From Lachnotalea sp041821265 (GTDB taxonomy: Bacteria; Bacillota; Clostridia; Lachnospirales; Lachnospiraceae): a stretch of DNA of 64,000 nt. This document shows positions 8,569 to 16,994 of the stretch, piece after piece. A program made the translations under genes and the position numbers. Position 1 is the first letter of the stretch, and each line of letters opens with the position of its first letter. The notes under the pieces were generated by a model. The model was not told where the DNA came from and searched no databases. It worked only from the letters and a program-made list of their open reading frames with translations. The stretch is taken from NCBI GenBank assembly GCA_041821265.1, contig JBGUEQ010000007.1:55859-119858 (forward strand), read 5' to 3'.

Positions 8569-9255
8569 ATGAATATAGAATTGTATACAAAAGTTGAGAA
8601 CTATATGTTGGAGTGCATGAAGGATAGCGCTCATGATAAAGAGCACATTTATCGTGTGTTATATATGGCTTTAGATATTGCAAAGTGTGAAAGTGATGTA
8701 GATATGGAGATCTTAATAATTTCTTGTTTACTTCATGATATTGGAAGAGAAGAACAATTAAAAAACCCCAACTTATGCCATGCTAAAGTTGGTAGTGAAA
8801 AGGCATATCAGTATTTATTAAATAGCCATTATGATAAAGAAAAGGCTTCTCAAATAAAATCATGTATTTTAGCTCATCGATTTAGAAGTGATAATCCACC
8901 TGAAACTATAGAAGCTAAGATATTATTTGATGCAGATAAGTTAGATGTAACGGGAACCCTTGGTATCGCAAGAACCTTATTATATAATGCTCAAGTTTCA
9001 GAACCTATATATACGTTAGATGAAAATGGGGATGTTTTAGATGGAACAAACGACAGTATTCCTTCTTTCTTTCAAGAATACAAATATAAATTGGAAGAAA
9101 TATATGACAAGTTTTATACAAACAGAGGAACACAGGTAGCAAAAGAGAGACAAAATGCAGCTATTTCATTTTACACAAGCATGTTAAATGAAGTACAAGA
9201 ATGCTATTCCAACGGGAAAAATGAATTAGGTAACATATTGAATAATTCGTTATAA
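8569..9255 (+). CDS. HD-domain phosphohydrolase, 228 aa
   Basis: An HD-superfamily metal-dependent phosphohydrolase. Metal ligands are visible as His26 (AHDKEHIYRV), His56-Asp57 (LLHDIGRE) and an Asp in LFDADKLD near residue 123. Single-domain HD proteins of this type act on nucleotides or related phosphoesters; the substrate is unknown. The ATG at 8569 is chosen because GGAG sits six bases ahead; an in-frame TTG at 8557 would lack a site. The stop is 12 bases before the GNAT gene, so the two are probably cotranscribed, possibly under the promoter and LexA-like box upstream. Confidence 0.85.
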   Translation: MNIELYTKVENYMLECMKDSAHDKEHIYRVLYMALDIAKCESDVDMEILIISCLLHDIGREEQLKNPNLCHAKVGSEKAYQYLLNSHYDKEKASQIKSCILAHRFRSDNPPETIEAKILFDADKLDVTGTLGIARTLLYNAQVSEPIYTLDENGDVLDGTNDSIPSFFQEYKYKLEEIYDKFYTNRGTQVAKERQNAAISFYTSMLNEVQECYSNGKNELGNILNNSL

Positions 9256-9267
9256 TGGAGAAATCAA

Positions 9268-9771
9268 ATGGACAATATAGAATTTAGGAAAGCAGAAGAA
9301 CAGGATTTAAACGCGGTATTTTTAGTTTTTACAGATGCGATTGATGAAATGATCAGACATAATATTTTACAATGGGATGAATTATATCCAGATAGAAACA
9401 TACTTTACAATGATATCCAAAGCAGACAATTGTACATTGGAATGATTGAAGATAAAATTGCTTCTGTTTTTGTTCTTAATCAAGAATGCGATGAGGAATA
9501 TACAGATGGTAATTGGGAATATCCTAATGCTACATATTATGTGATTCATAGATTATGTGTGAATCCTCATTTCCAAAATAGAGGAATCGGCTTAACTACC
9601 ATGAAACATATTCATAAGGAGATGAAGCAAATTGGAATAGAAACAATACGGCTAGATTCATATACCTTAAATCCATATGCAGTTAAAATGTATACAAAAT
9701 TAGGATATAACAAAGTTGGATATGTAAATTGGAGAAAAGGAAGATTCTATCTTATGGAGAAGAAGCTTTGA
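9268..9771 (+). CDS. GNAT family N-acetyltransferase, 167 aa
   Basis: A full-length GNAT fold protein. The acetyl-CoA binding motif A is seen as CVNPHFQNRGIGLTTMKHI (about residues 106-124), followed by the conserved NPYAVKMYTKLGY near the C-terminus. The acceptor is unknown. ATGGAGAAATCAA precedes the ATG, and it follows the HD gene with a 12-base gap. Confidence 0.87.
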   Translation: MDNIEFRKAEEQDLNAVFLVFTDAIDEMIRHNILQWDELYPDRNILYNDIQSRQLYIGMIEDKIASVFVLNQECDEEYTDGNWEYPNATYYVIHRLCVNPHFQNRGIGLTTMKHIHKEMKQIGIETIRLDSYTLNPYAVKMYTKLGYNKVGYVNWRKGRFYLMEKKL

Positions 9772-10023
9772 GTTTAAAGACGAATCCAGAAAAATTTGTA
9801 GTATTCCTAGTGGAATCTTATTAGTGTTTGTATTAACGAAACCTTTGGTATTATTGTTATTCCTATCACCTATTGTTCTATAATTTTCATTGATTATGTA
9901 AAGTATGCATTAGCAATTACCTATATAAGTGATAGCATATTGGAAGTTAAAGGTATAATAATTAAAATCAAATTTGTGGGAGATAAAGAGTGAAACAGTT
10001 TGAATTTGTGGAGGGATTAAACT

Positions 10024-10419
10024 ATGGCTATTTCAAATATAAAAGCTACTTTTCAATGTGATATTCAAAAAGTATGGGATACGGTAACTTCTCTTGAAAC
10101 TTATGCGTGGCGTAGTGATATAAGTAAGATCAAAATTTTAAGTGAAGAGCAGTTTATTGAGTACACAAAAGAAGGATATAAAACGACTTTTAAAATTATG
10201 GTAACAGAACCTTGCAAGCGTTGGGAATTTGATATGGAAAATGATAATATGAAAGGTCATTGGATAGGATTGTTTTCACAAGATGGCGAAAAAACAACGG
10301 TTGATTTTACTGAAAATGTAATTGCTAAAAAATTATTGATGAAACCATTTGTTAAAGTTTATCTAAAAAAGCAACAGTCAGCCTATGTTGCTAATTTACA
10401 AAATGCATTAGCAATCTAA
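10024..10419 (+). CDS. SRPBCC (START/polyketide-cyclase-like) family protein, 131 aa
   Basis: A small soluble protein with the SRPBCC pattern: an N-terminal strand followed by the KVWDTVTSLETYAWR helix, a central antiparallel sheet (KTTFKIMVTEPCKRWEFDM) and a long C-terminal helix (KQQSAYVANLQNAL). Such proteins bind hydrophobic ligands; several bacterial members are uncharacterised. GTGGAGGG precedes the ATG. It stands alone after a 252-base gap in which I see no convincing gene. Confidence 0.8.
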   Translation: MAISNIKATFQCDIQKVWDTVTSLETYAWRSDISKIKILSEEQFIEYTKEGYKTTFKIMVTEPCKRWEFDMENDNMKGHWIGLFSQDGEKTTVDFTENVIAKKLLMKPFVKVYLKKQQSAYVANLQNALAI

Positions 10420-10497
10420 ATTCCCAATGGTATGGATATAGAAAAATTCAATTTGAAAAATTCAATTTGAATAATTACTTAAACTATTAACGCAATT

Positions 10498-10902
10498 GTG
10501 ACAACTAGCTTGACAACTTTCGATAATAAGAACGATGAACTGCCTCATTATGTTACATTAAATGATTTCTTGGAAAGGCTGGAAATATCAGAACTCCAGC
10601 AAGTAAGAAAGGACATCATCTATCATCTGATCAGAATGAAAAGTTTTGATGATGCAAGATTCCGAAAAAAATGGTTAATCATAGTGGATGCAAATTGGCT
10701 CCAGACTTATTCAACCGAGCAGGTTGATTATTGTATGTGCAGGGAAACAAAAAAGGAAGATGGAAGCAGCAAAAAGTTGTGGTATCGGATGGCATTGGAA
10801 GCAAAAATAGTGTTTGCAGATAAGTTAGTTTACAGCAGAGGTGTTGATAACATACCTGAAAAAATGCACTTATTACCCAAAATGTGGATAAATATTTTTT
10901 GA
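10498..10902 (+). pseudogene. Transposase remnant (internal fragment)
   Basis: The frame opens at a GTG with no ribosome binding site and encodes 134 residues. The stretch LPHYVTLNDFLERLEI, then IRMKSFDDARFRKKWLIIVDANWL and LEAKIVFADKLV, resembles the central part of a DDE transposase family common in Lachnospiraceae, with VDANWL at the place of the first catalytic Asp. The N-terminal domain and the remaining catalytic residues are missing and the last ten residues look out of frame, so it is a relic. No inverted repeats were found at its edges. Confidence 0.55.
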
Positions 10903-10999
10903 AGAAATCTCATTGAAAGAGGTCATTAAAATAAAATGCGCCTTTTGGCGCTGCCATACGACTATATATATTGACTTATTGAAAAATATATGTTAGCCT

Positions 11000-11773
11000 A
11001 TGACTAGGTCTAAAAAAATTGGAGATGTCGAATTGATACATGTATGTTTTTCATATTCTTTTAAAAGTAATTTTTTATTTTATAAATCAAATTGTAATAA
11101 TATTAAAATAGACGATATATTAGTCTATCCGGATGATTTATCAATTGGAGATATTTCTAATCCACAAGATTTTTTAATAAGAAAAAAGTATCTTGAAATT
11201 ATTTATAAAGATTCTAATTGTTTAGATGATTTTTTTGAGGATATTAGAAAATTCCACGATGTATTATCAAAACCTAGTGAAAATATAATGATTTGGGTTG
11301 ATGATAATCAGAATAATATATGTGGTTTGTTTTATACTTTATGGTTTCTAAAAGACTATAATAATGATGTGTTTATCGTTAATAGTAAAGATCACAACAG
11401 AGATAACGTTTCAAGTATAGAAAACGATGAAATTGGGCAACTTATCAAAAAATACACATTGTTAAATAAAGAAAAGCGTAATTATTTTTGTTGTGAATGG
11501 GAAAAAATTAAAAATGAAAATTCTGGATTTAGGTTATGTAAAAATAATAATATTTCATCCGTCTCTGAAGATTTTCTAGATAATTATATTTTGTCAAAAG
11601 TAACAACAGGAATTACTTTAAAAAGACTATTGTGTAATATTCTTAACGAGGATAATAAAAAAATTAGTTGGGGATTTTTTTATTATAGAATAGAATGTTT
11701 AATTAGGACTAAACAGATTTTAATTAGCGATTTGAATAATAAAATTGAAAACAGTTTATTCAAAAACATATAA
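11000..11773 (+). CDS. DUF1835/DUF3658 domain protein, 245-257 aa
   Basis: The N-terminal half matches DUF1835 (LIHVCFSYS strand, ILVYPDDLSIGDIS, then the IMIWVDDNQNNICGLFYTLWFL segment), and the C-terminal half matches the usual DUF3658 partner (EWEKIKNENSGFRLCKNNNISSV...). The function of the family is unknown. The ATG at 11000 has no ribosome binding site; a TTG at 11033 (Leu12, beginning LIHVCF, where the family normally starts) has TTGGAG eight bases ahead and is the more likely start. The gene is very AT-rich. It ends just before the secreted protein gene, suggesting cotranscription. Confidence 0.72.
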   Translation: MTRSKKIGDVELIHVCFSYSFKSNFLFYKSNCNNIKIDDILVYPDDLSIGDISNPQDFLIRKKYLEIIYKDSNCLDDFFEDIRKFHDVLSKPSENIMIWVDDNQNNICGLFYTLWFLKDYNNDVFIVNSKDHNRDNVSSIENDEIGQLIKKYTLLNKEKRNYFCCEWEKIKNENSGFRLCKNNNISSVSEDFLDNYILSKVTTGITLKRLLCNILNEDNKKISWGFFYYRIECLIRTKQILISDLNNKIENSLFKNI

Positions 11774-11795
11774 AACAAAAAAGGGGACAAATCAA

Positions 11796-12398
11796 ATGAA
11801 TAATAAGGTAAAGAATTTATTAAAAGTATTTTTTATGACTATGATGGTTGTGGTATTAAGTTCTAATGCAGCATTTGCTGCTCAAAATGGAACATATAAA
11901 TCTGAATATTCCGATATTAATCAAGTATCTGCTGAATTTACAAAAGAATTGGAATCAGAAGGGATTCAAGTTATTGGAGGCAAGGATTTTAGTATACTAG
12001 TCGATGCATCAACTGGTAAATTAGCAACAGAAGAATCATCGGATAATGTATTAAAATCTTCTAAAGCTTCAATTGTACAGGTTTCTTGGAAGATAGGTTA
12101 TAATAAGACACTAGGGTTAAATTTTTATACAAAAGCGTATAGTCTTGATCTCAATTGCTTGATTACTAGTATGTCTGGTATGACTGGATGGGAGGATCCT
12201 AATTCATATGCTACAGGTGTATATAGTATAACTACATATAATGAAACAGGATATTATATAATACAAAATACAGTAGAAACAGAAAAAACATTTTCTTCTG
12301 GTAAAGTATTAGACTGCTTTATCTATGCAGATATAAACGCATTAAATGAAATAACAGGCGGAGAGTATGAAGCTGAGGACACTGTAACTATTCCATAA
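11796..12398 (+). CDS. Secreted protein of unknown function, 200 aa
   Basis: A classical signal peptide is clear: KNLLKVFF basic start, hydrophobic MTMMVVVLSS, and a probable cleavage after AAFA. The mature part is polar, Tyr/Ser/Thr rich, with few cysteines, and looks like a beta-rich extracellular domain. I do not recognise a family. The start at 11796 is preferred over an in-frame upstream codon at 11745 because it begins the signal peptide and has AAAAGGGGACA ahead. A terminator follows at 12466. Confidence 0.75.
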   Translation: MNNKVKNLLKVFFMTMMVVVLSSNAAFAAQNGTYKSEYSDINQVSAEFTKELESEGIQVIGGKDFSILVDASTGKLATEESSDNVLKSSKASIVQVSWKIGYNKTLGLNFYTKAYSLDLNCLITSMSGMTGWEDPNSYATGVYSITTYNETGYYIIQNTVETEKTFSSGKVLDCFIYADINALNEITGGEYEAEDTVTIP

Positions 12399-12465
12399 AC
12401 TTAAATTTGAATAAACTGTTTTGTAAAATGAGTATACGTAATAAGATACAATCAAAGGGGCTTAC

Positions 12466-12505
12466 TACCATCCAACTAACGTTTAATAATTGGTTGGTAT
12501 TTTTT
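12466..12505 (+). terminator. Terminator after the secreted protein gene
   Basis: Stem TACCATCCAA (12466-12475) with TTGGTTGGTA (12490-12499), one mismatch, followed by TTTTTT. Confidence 0.75.
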
Positions 12506-12612
12506 AATGTATGAACACAAATTTTTTGTATTAATTTTACAGTAATATATGGTTCTAATTATATTATTAAGCGACGTACTACTTATTTAGTGTGATAACC
12601 ATATTTAGTTTA

Positions 12613-12918
12613 TTATTTACAATGCAAATTAATATCTCCAACCTTTTCACCGATCCAATCATATAACATAGGATCATTTCCATATCCCCATTTTCCATTA
12701 AATATAATTTGATTGTTTTGTGACTTAAACTCTAACATAAATTCTCCAGCATCATTATAAGGTTGATACGTTGGTTCTTCTGACCAGATACCAGTTAGAT
12801 AATAATCATGTTCAAAACTACCTGTAATTTTACCATTATCGTGCTCATACCATCCATTATAATGATTATCGCTTTCATTGAATATGTCATAAGAGAAGGT
12901 TTTTGAAATATTTATCAA
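12613..12918 (-). pseudogene. Fragment of a beta-sheet 'GxW' protein, about 101 aa
   Basis: An open frame on the minus strand encodes GxWSEEPTY, then DAGEFMLEF and FNGKWGYGN, a pattern found in small uncharacterised bacterial proteins with repeated beta strands. There is no ATG (it opens near a TTG after a stop) and no ribosome binding site, so it is probably the 3' remainder of a larger gene. The composition is coding-like rather than random. Confidence 0.4.
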
Positions 12919-13031
12919 ACAAGATTTAACTTAGCAGGGTACATTGGTAAGTTAATATTGATAATTAGTAGAATATGTAATATTATGTTTATAGAACTAG
13001 TAATGTCATCTTATTATAGGAGGCAAGAAAT

Positions 13032-13364
13032 ATGAATATAGGAGCTATTAGTTGTCTTATTATGGGTAGTATATTTGCTATCATGTGGATCATATTTTTA
13101 ATATTAAAAGAAAAAGGAAGTATGTTAATAAGTGGATTTAATACTTTAACGAAAGAAGAAAGAGAAAAATACGATAAAGCACGTATGAGTGCTGACCAAA
13201 GAAATAGCTTTTTTATTTGGATGTTGGTTTTTACCATTGGAGCTATAGCGTCATATATTAGGAGTCAGTATATTTCAATCATTACATTTGCTATTTGGTT
13301 ATTTTTGTTTTTCAAAAATGTTCATATGAATACGGAGAAAGCTTTTGGTAAGTATAGAAAATGA
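13032..13364 (+). CDS. DUF3784 small membrane protein, 110 aa
   Basis: Hydrophobic segments near residues 2-24, 60-75 and 80-95 flank the DUF3784 signature SMLISGFNTLTKEEREKYDKARM. The same signature occurs at the start of the gene at 28057. The function is unknown. AGGAGGCAAG precedes the ATG. Confidence 0.82.
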   Translation: MNIGAISCLIMGSIFAIMWIIFLILKEKGSMLISGFNTLTKEEREKYDKARMSADQRNSFFIWMLVFTIGAIASYIRSQYISIITFAIWLFLFFKNVHMNTEKAFGKYRK

Positions 13365-13508
13365 AAATTAGTTAATTTAATATGAAAATTCAACTAAATA
13401 TTTAAAATTTTGTGCTCTCAACTTTCATTGTTTTAGATAGGATAGTTTTGTTGAACAAATAAATTCACAAACAAAATATTTGAATACAAGAAGTAATGGA
13501 GGGGCGAT

Positions 13509-13751
13509 ATGAATAGAAGTGTGAAAGCATTGTTGACGATTTTGGGGACAGTGAGCATTATAGGGTTAATAATAAGTTATATAGTCTATTCTAAGAGAAA
13601 TTCTTTTACTATAATTGGTGGATCAGATGGACCAACAAGTATTTTTATTGCTGGTAAAATTGGTAATAGCGAAATAGGATATATTATACTAGGACTATTT
13701 TTAATAGTATTAGTAATTTGTAGTATTTTATTATTTAAAAATAAAAAATAA
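13509..13751 (+). CDS. Small two-TM protein with a GGSDGPTSIF motif, 80 aa
   Basis: Two hydrophobic helices (about 8-28 and 57-76) flank TIIGGSDGPTSIFIAGK. DGPTSIF is a hallmark of the beta subunit of Na+-pumping decarboxylases (OadB family), but this protein is far too short to be one. From memory, similar short proteins recur in Clostridia. It may be a free-standing derivative of that motif region; the function is unknown. GGAGGGG precedes the ATG. Confidence 0.7.
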   Translation: MNRSVKALLTILGTVSIIGLIISYIVYSKRNSFTIIGGSDGPTSIFIAGKIGNSEIGYIILGLFLIVLVICSILLFKNKK

Positions 13752-13806
13752 ATTTTAGATTTATTAAGGATAAATATTCTATGATCAACTATCAATAATT
13801 ATATAA

Positions 13807-14048
13807 TATCACCGCAAAGACAATTAACTTTATTAATGGAGATTAATAGGGTGTCAAAACAAGGTTCTCAGTTTATTATTGCAAGCCATTCGCCAATACT
13901 TTTAGGAGTGCCAGGAGCAGCGATTTTATCCTTTGATAATGGAGAAATACATCCTTGTGATTATTTAGAAACGGAGAGTTATTAAGTAATGGAGATGTTT
14001 ATTAATAATCGTAAATACTTTTTAGAGCAAGTATTATCTGATGAGTAA
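13807..14048 (+). pseudogene. Duplicated 3' end of the AAA ATPase gene
   Basis: This stretch is about 90% identical at the DNA level to 15217-15456, the 3' third of the intact ATPase gene, including the region encoding the IIASHSPILLGVPGA block. It has two nonsense codons (TAG in ATTAATAGGG and TAA in AGTTATTAAG) and lacks the Walker A half. Similarity continues past the stop to about 14275, matching 15457-15625. Confidence 0.85.
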
Positions 14049-14301
14049 ACTAAGAATTTAAATTTGATTGCTTTGACATGAAACTGTATGAAAAAAGTGT
14101 AAAATATTTCTAATTAATTAGTCATAAAATGCCGATAATTAATTATAGTTTAAATTCAGTTAATTAGCCAGTATCTATAAAGGCGAGTTTTATAGGCGAG
14201 AAAAGATGTAATACATCATTTCTGTATAAGTTGTTGCTAAGGCATCAGCTGAATTCTAACAAATAGATTTAATATATAATTTTGCGAAAGGAGATTAGAT
14301 A

Positions 14302-14524
14302 ATGAAAAAGTTTTTATTTGGAATGTTTATAACTGTTATTGGTTTGATATTTTCAGCATTTTGCTTTATTTATACCGCAATAAATCCTTGTGACTACGAT
14401 GGTGTTACAGGTTTAAGGGGGGGCATTCCTTGGAACAGGGTTACTATTTCCGTTCATTATTTCTCTCGCGATTTTAATTGCGGGTTTATCAATTTGCTGG
14501 TATGAGGCATACCGAAGAAAATGA
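14302..14524 (+). pseudogene. Small membrane protein gene frameshifted in a G7 tract
   Basis: The frame starts with a good AAAGGAG and encodes one membrane helix (FLFGMFITVIGLIFSAF). After the G7 run at 14417-14423 the zero frame loses membrane character and stops at 14505, while the +1 frame restores a natural continuation (FLGTGLLFPFIISLAIL...CWYEAYRRK, stop at 14524). Removing one G would give a 73-residue two-helix protein. It could be a true null, a phase-variable gene or a sequence error. Confidence 0.7.
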
Positions 14525-14534
14525 TTATAAATAT

Positions 14535-14662
14535 GTAACTATTCGTACCTTTGTAGTTACCGCTACGCGATGCAAAAAAAATGCATGAAAATTGCTTTTT
14601 GCGCTACAAAACTCGGGTTTTGCTTAGTGAAACACCTCGCATTTATGGATAACAAATAGTTT
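14535..14662 (+). repeat. Dispersed repeat family R3, copy 1
   Basis: Begins GTAACTATTCGTACC, contains TAGTTACCG and ATGAAAATTGC blocks, and aligns with 59561-59678 over its length at roughly two thirds identity. It fills the gap between the frameshifted membrane gene and the ATPase gene. Confidence 0.5.
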
Positions 14663-14712
14663 CGATTTAAGATAATTTACTATTAAATAGTGCTTCAAAA
14701 GAGGTGAAATGT

Positions 14713-15456
14713 ATGAATGATAGGTTTATTAAAGAAATAAAAATCAACTGGGATAAAATTGATGAGGATAGTTATCTGAGAAATATATCTGCTCTACAGA
14801 ATGTTAATAAAGTATTGTTCAATAACAATATTACTTTTTTTGTGGGCGAAAATGGTACTGGAAAATCTACGTTTTTAGAAGGCATTGCAGTTGCTTATGG
14901 TTTTAATGCAGAGGGAGGTACTAAAAATTACAGATTTTCTACCTATGAATCCCATTCAGAATTGCATGAAGCAATTTCTGTGGTGAAAGGATATAGGAGA
15001 CCAAAAAGCAATTATTTTCTAAGAGCGGAAAGCTTCTACAATGTTGCTAGTAAAGCAGAGGAATATCGAGATGATGAACCATTAGAGATTTATTATTCAA
15101 AATATGGTGGAAAATCGCTTCACCAACAATCTCATGGAGAAAGCTTTTTATCATTAATTCAAGCAACTTTTTCAGATAATGGTATCTATATTTTAGATGA
15201 GCCAGAAGCAGCATTATCACCGCAAAGGCAATTAACTTTATTAATGGAGATTAAAAGGTTGTCAGAACAAGGTTCTCAGTTTATCATTGCGAGCCATTCA
15301 CCAATACTCTTAGGAGTGCCAGGAGCAGAGATTTTGTCCTTTGATGATGGAGAAATACATACTTGTGATTATTTAGAAACGGAGAGTTATCAGGTAATGG
15401 AAATGTTTATTAATAATCGTAAGTACTTTTTAGAGCGGTTATTATCAGATGAATAA
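14713..15456 (+). CDS. AAA family (ABC/SMC-like) ATPase, 247 aa
   Basis: A stand-alone ABC-type ATPase. Walker A is GENGTGKST (45-53), the signature-like loop is SHGESF, Walker B is GIYILDEPEAALS, and the switch His is in IIASHSP. There are no membrane segments, so it is not a typical transporter subunit; it belongs with the AAA_21/AAA_23 'predicted ATPase' group, some members of which pair with nucleases or toxins, though none is adjacent. The ATG at 14713 follows AGAGGTG; an upstream in-frame GTG at 14704 lies inside that site. Its 3' end has a degraded duplicate at 13807. Confidence 0.85.
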   Translation: MNDRFIKEIKINWDKIDEDSYLRNISALQNVNKVLFNNNITFFVGENGTGKSTFLEGIAVAYGFNAEGGTKNYRFSTYESHSELHEAISVVKGYRRPKSNYFLRAESFYNVASKAEEYRDDEPLEIYYSKYGGKSLHQQSHGESFLSLIQATFSDNGIYILDEPEAALSPQRQLTLLMEIKRLSEQGSQFIIASHSPILLGVPGAEILSFDDGEIHTCDYLETESYQVMEMFINNRKYFLERLLSDE

Positions 15457-15647
15457 ATTAAGATTTAAATTTGAAAGCTTTGACAAGAAAGTGTATGAAA
15501 AAAGTGTGATATATGTCTAATTAATTAGTTCTAAAATGCCGATAATTAATGTAACACATCATATGTGTGCAAAATTGTTGCTATGAACCATAGGCTGAAT
15601 TCTAACAAAAAGATTTACTATATTATTTTATTGAGGGAGGTAACAAT

Positions 15648-16655
15648 ATGAGGGTGAATCATTCGAACGTCAGTTTGTATGCTGGCGATAAAATAAATAA
15701 TCAACATACAGAGGAAACTGATGCAAGCAGTAAGAAAAAGAAAAGTACTACTATTTTTGCTGGTAATCTGAATTTACAGGAGAATCAAGTTGCTCAAAAA
15801 AGAAAAGAGGCACAGAAGAAAGCAATGAAGATAGTCGGAGATGCTTTCAATGGTGAACTAGAGCTAGACGACATCGTAAAGAAAATTCAGACCAAAGTAG
15901 ATACCTGTAGAAGTGAAATTGATAATGCACAAAAAGAATTGAATAAATTAGAGGGGAGCAAACGTGAATTAAAAGATAAGTATAGTATTACAGATGATTG
16001 TCAGGAACAGAAGGATTTGGAATTACTTGAGAAACGCAGGGATTCATTCAAATGGAATTCGACAATAACACTTACAAAAGAAGATAATGAACGTTTGTCA
16101 GAAATCGATGTAACAGGGAAAACAGAATATCAGCAACGCTCGCTGGAAATTGATAAATATGGATATTCCTTTAGAGAGACAATTGAAGACAATTGGAAAT
16201 ACATTAAGAAGGAAATTGCAGGTATAAAACAGATAGAACAGGAAAGATTGAAGACTCATACAATAATAGATGCTACAAAAGCGGCTGACACAATACTGGA
16301 TTTAGCGAGTAAAGAAGTAACACAAATGCTCGTAAATGAAGCCAAAGATCATATAGATAATAAGCAAGAAGATGAACAAGAAGAAGTAGATAAAAATTCA
16401 AAGGAAGAAAAAGAACAGAAAGACCATCTTGAAGAAACTAAATTGAAGAGAGAAGAAACAGAAGCACTTTTGAATAAAAAGCCCACTGATTGGAACAGTA
16501 CTAAAGTTGATGTAAGTGGTGTAATACCAACAGAGCAGATAGTAGATATAATTAGTGAGAAACAAGATGTGCAAAAAGAAGTTCAGAGCATAATTGATGA
16601 AATGAAATTAATGGCTGAAGATATTAAAGGTGTTACGGTTAATATGGAACTATAA
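15648..16655 (+). CDS. Coiled-coil protein of a Lachnospiraceae family, 335 aa
   Basis: A highly charged soluble protein with no signal peptide or membrane segment. After a polar N-terminus comes TTIFAGNLNL and QVAQKRKEAQKKAMKIV, then long Lys/Glu-rich helices (about 75-115, 190-285 and 300-325) that should form coiled coils. The FAGNLNL plus QKRKEAQ combination recurs, from memory, in uncharacterised Lachnospiraceae proteins. No enzymatic motif is present, so a structural or scaffold role is a guess. GAGGGAGG precedes the ATG, and a clear terminator follows. Confidence 0.75.
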   Translation: MRVNHSNVSLYAGDKINNQHTEETDASSKKKKSTTIFAGNLNLQENQVAQKRKEAQKKAMKIVGDAFNGELELDDIVKKIQTKVDTCRSEIDNAQKELNKLEGSKRELKDKYSITDDCQEQKDLELLEKRRDSFKWNSTITLTKEDNERLSEIDVTGKTEYQQRSLEIDKYGYSFRETIEDNWKYIKKEIAGIKQIEQERLKTHTIIDATKAADTILDLASKEVTQMLVNEAKDHIDNKQEDEQEEVDKNSKEEKEQKDHLEETKLKREETEALLNKKPTDWNSTKVDVSGVIPTEQIVDIISEKQDVQKEVQSIIDEMKLMAEDIKGVTVNMEL

Positions 16656-16994
16656 GATGATGAGTGAAAATGTAAAAATTGGTAACATTATATATCCTTT
16701 TGTTAAAATATGAGCACTATAAAATTTTAAAAGAGTAGAGTACAGAAAATGTATTCTACTCTTTTTTGTACAAAATCAACAGTACTGGATGAATAGTTAA
16801 AAATTATTTTAATAATAATTATAAAAATGTTTTAAATATAGTATAAAGATTGTATAAATAAACAGATATTTGCAGAAATAAAGTTGTGTATTCAGAATAA
16901 ATAGTCTAATATATAATTATGTATAAAAAAACCATTTAGCTATTTAGTATCCAAATGTATAAGATGACATTTATATAGAAAAGAGTGTGATAGC
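16656..16994. other. Intergenic region before the FIST operon
   Basis: Besides the terminator at 16730-16767 it is AT-rich, with no visible gene. A weak promoter (TTGTGT 16884, TAATAT 16907, spacer 17) lies about 80 bases before the FIST gene. Confidence 0.4.
16730..16767 (+). terminator. Terminator after the coiled-coil gene
   Basis: AAGAGTAGA pairs with TCTACTCTT and is followed by a T tract. Confidence 0.85.

Noticed and set aside
9830..9994. Open frame with a hydrophobic then charged pattern ending ...SILEVKGIIIKIKF before the SRPBCC gene
   Set aside because: No start codon, no ribosome binding site and only a weak resemblance to a PH-domain end; could be a relic but cannot be supported.
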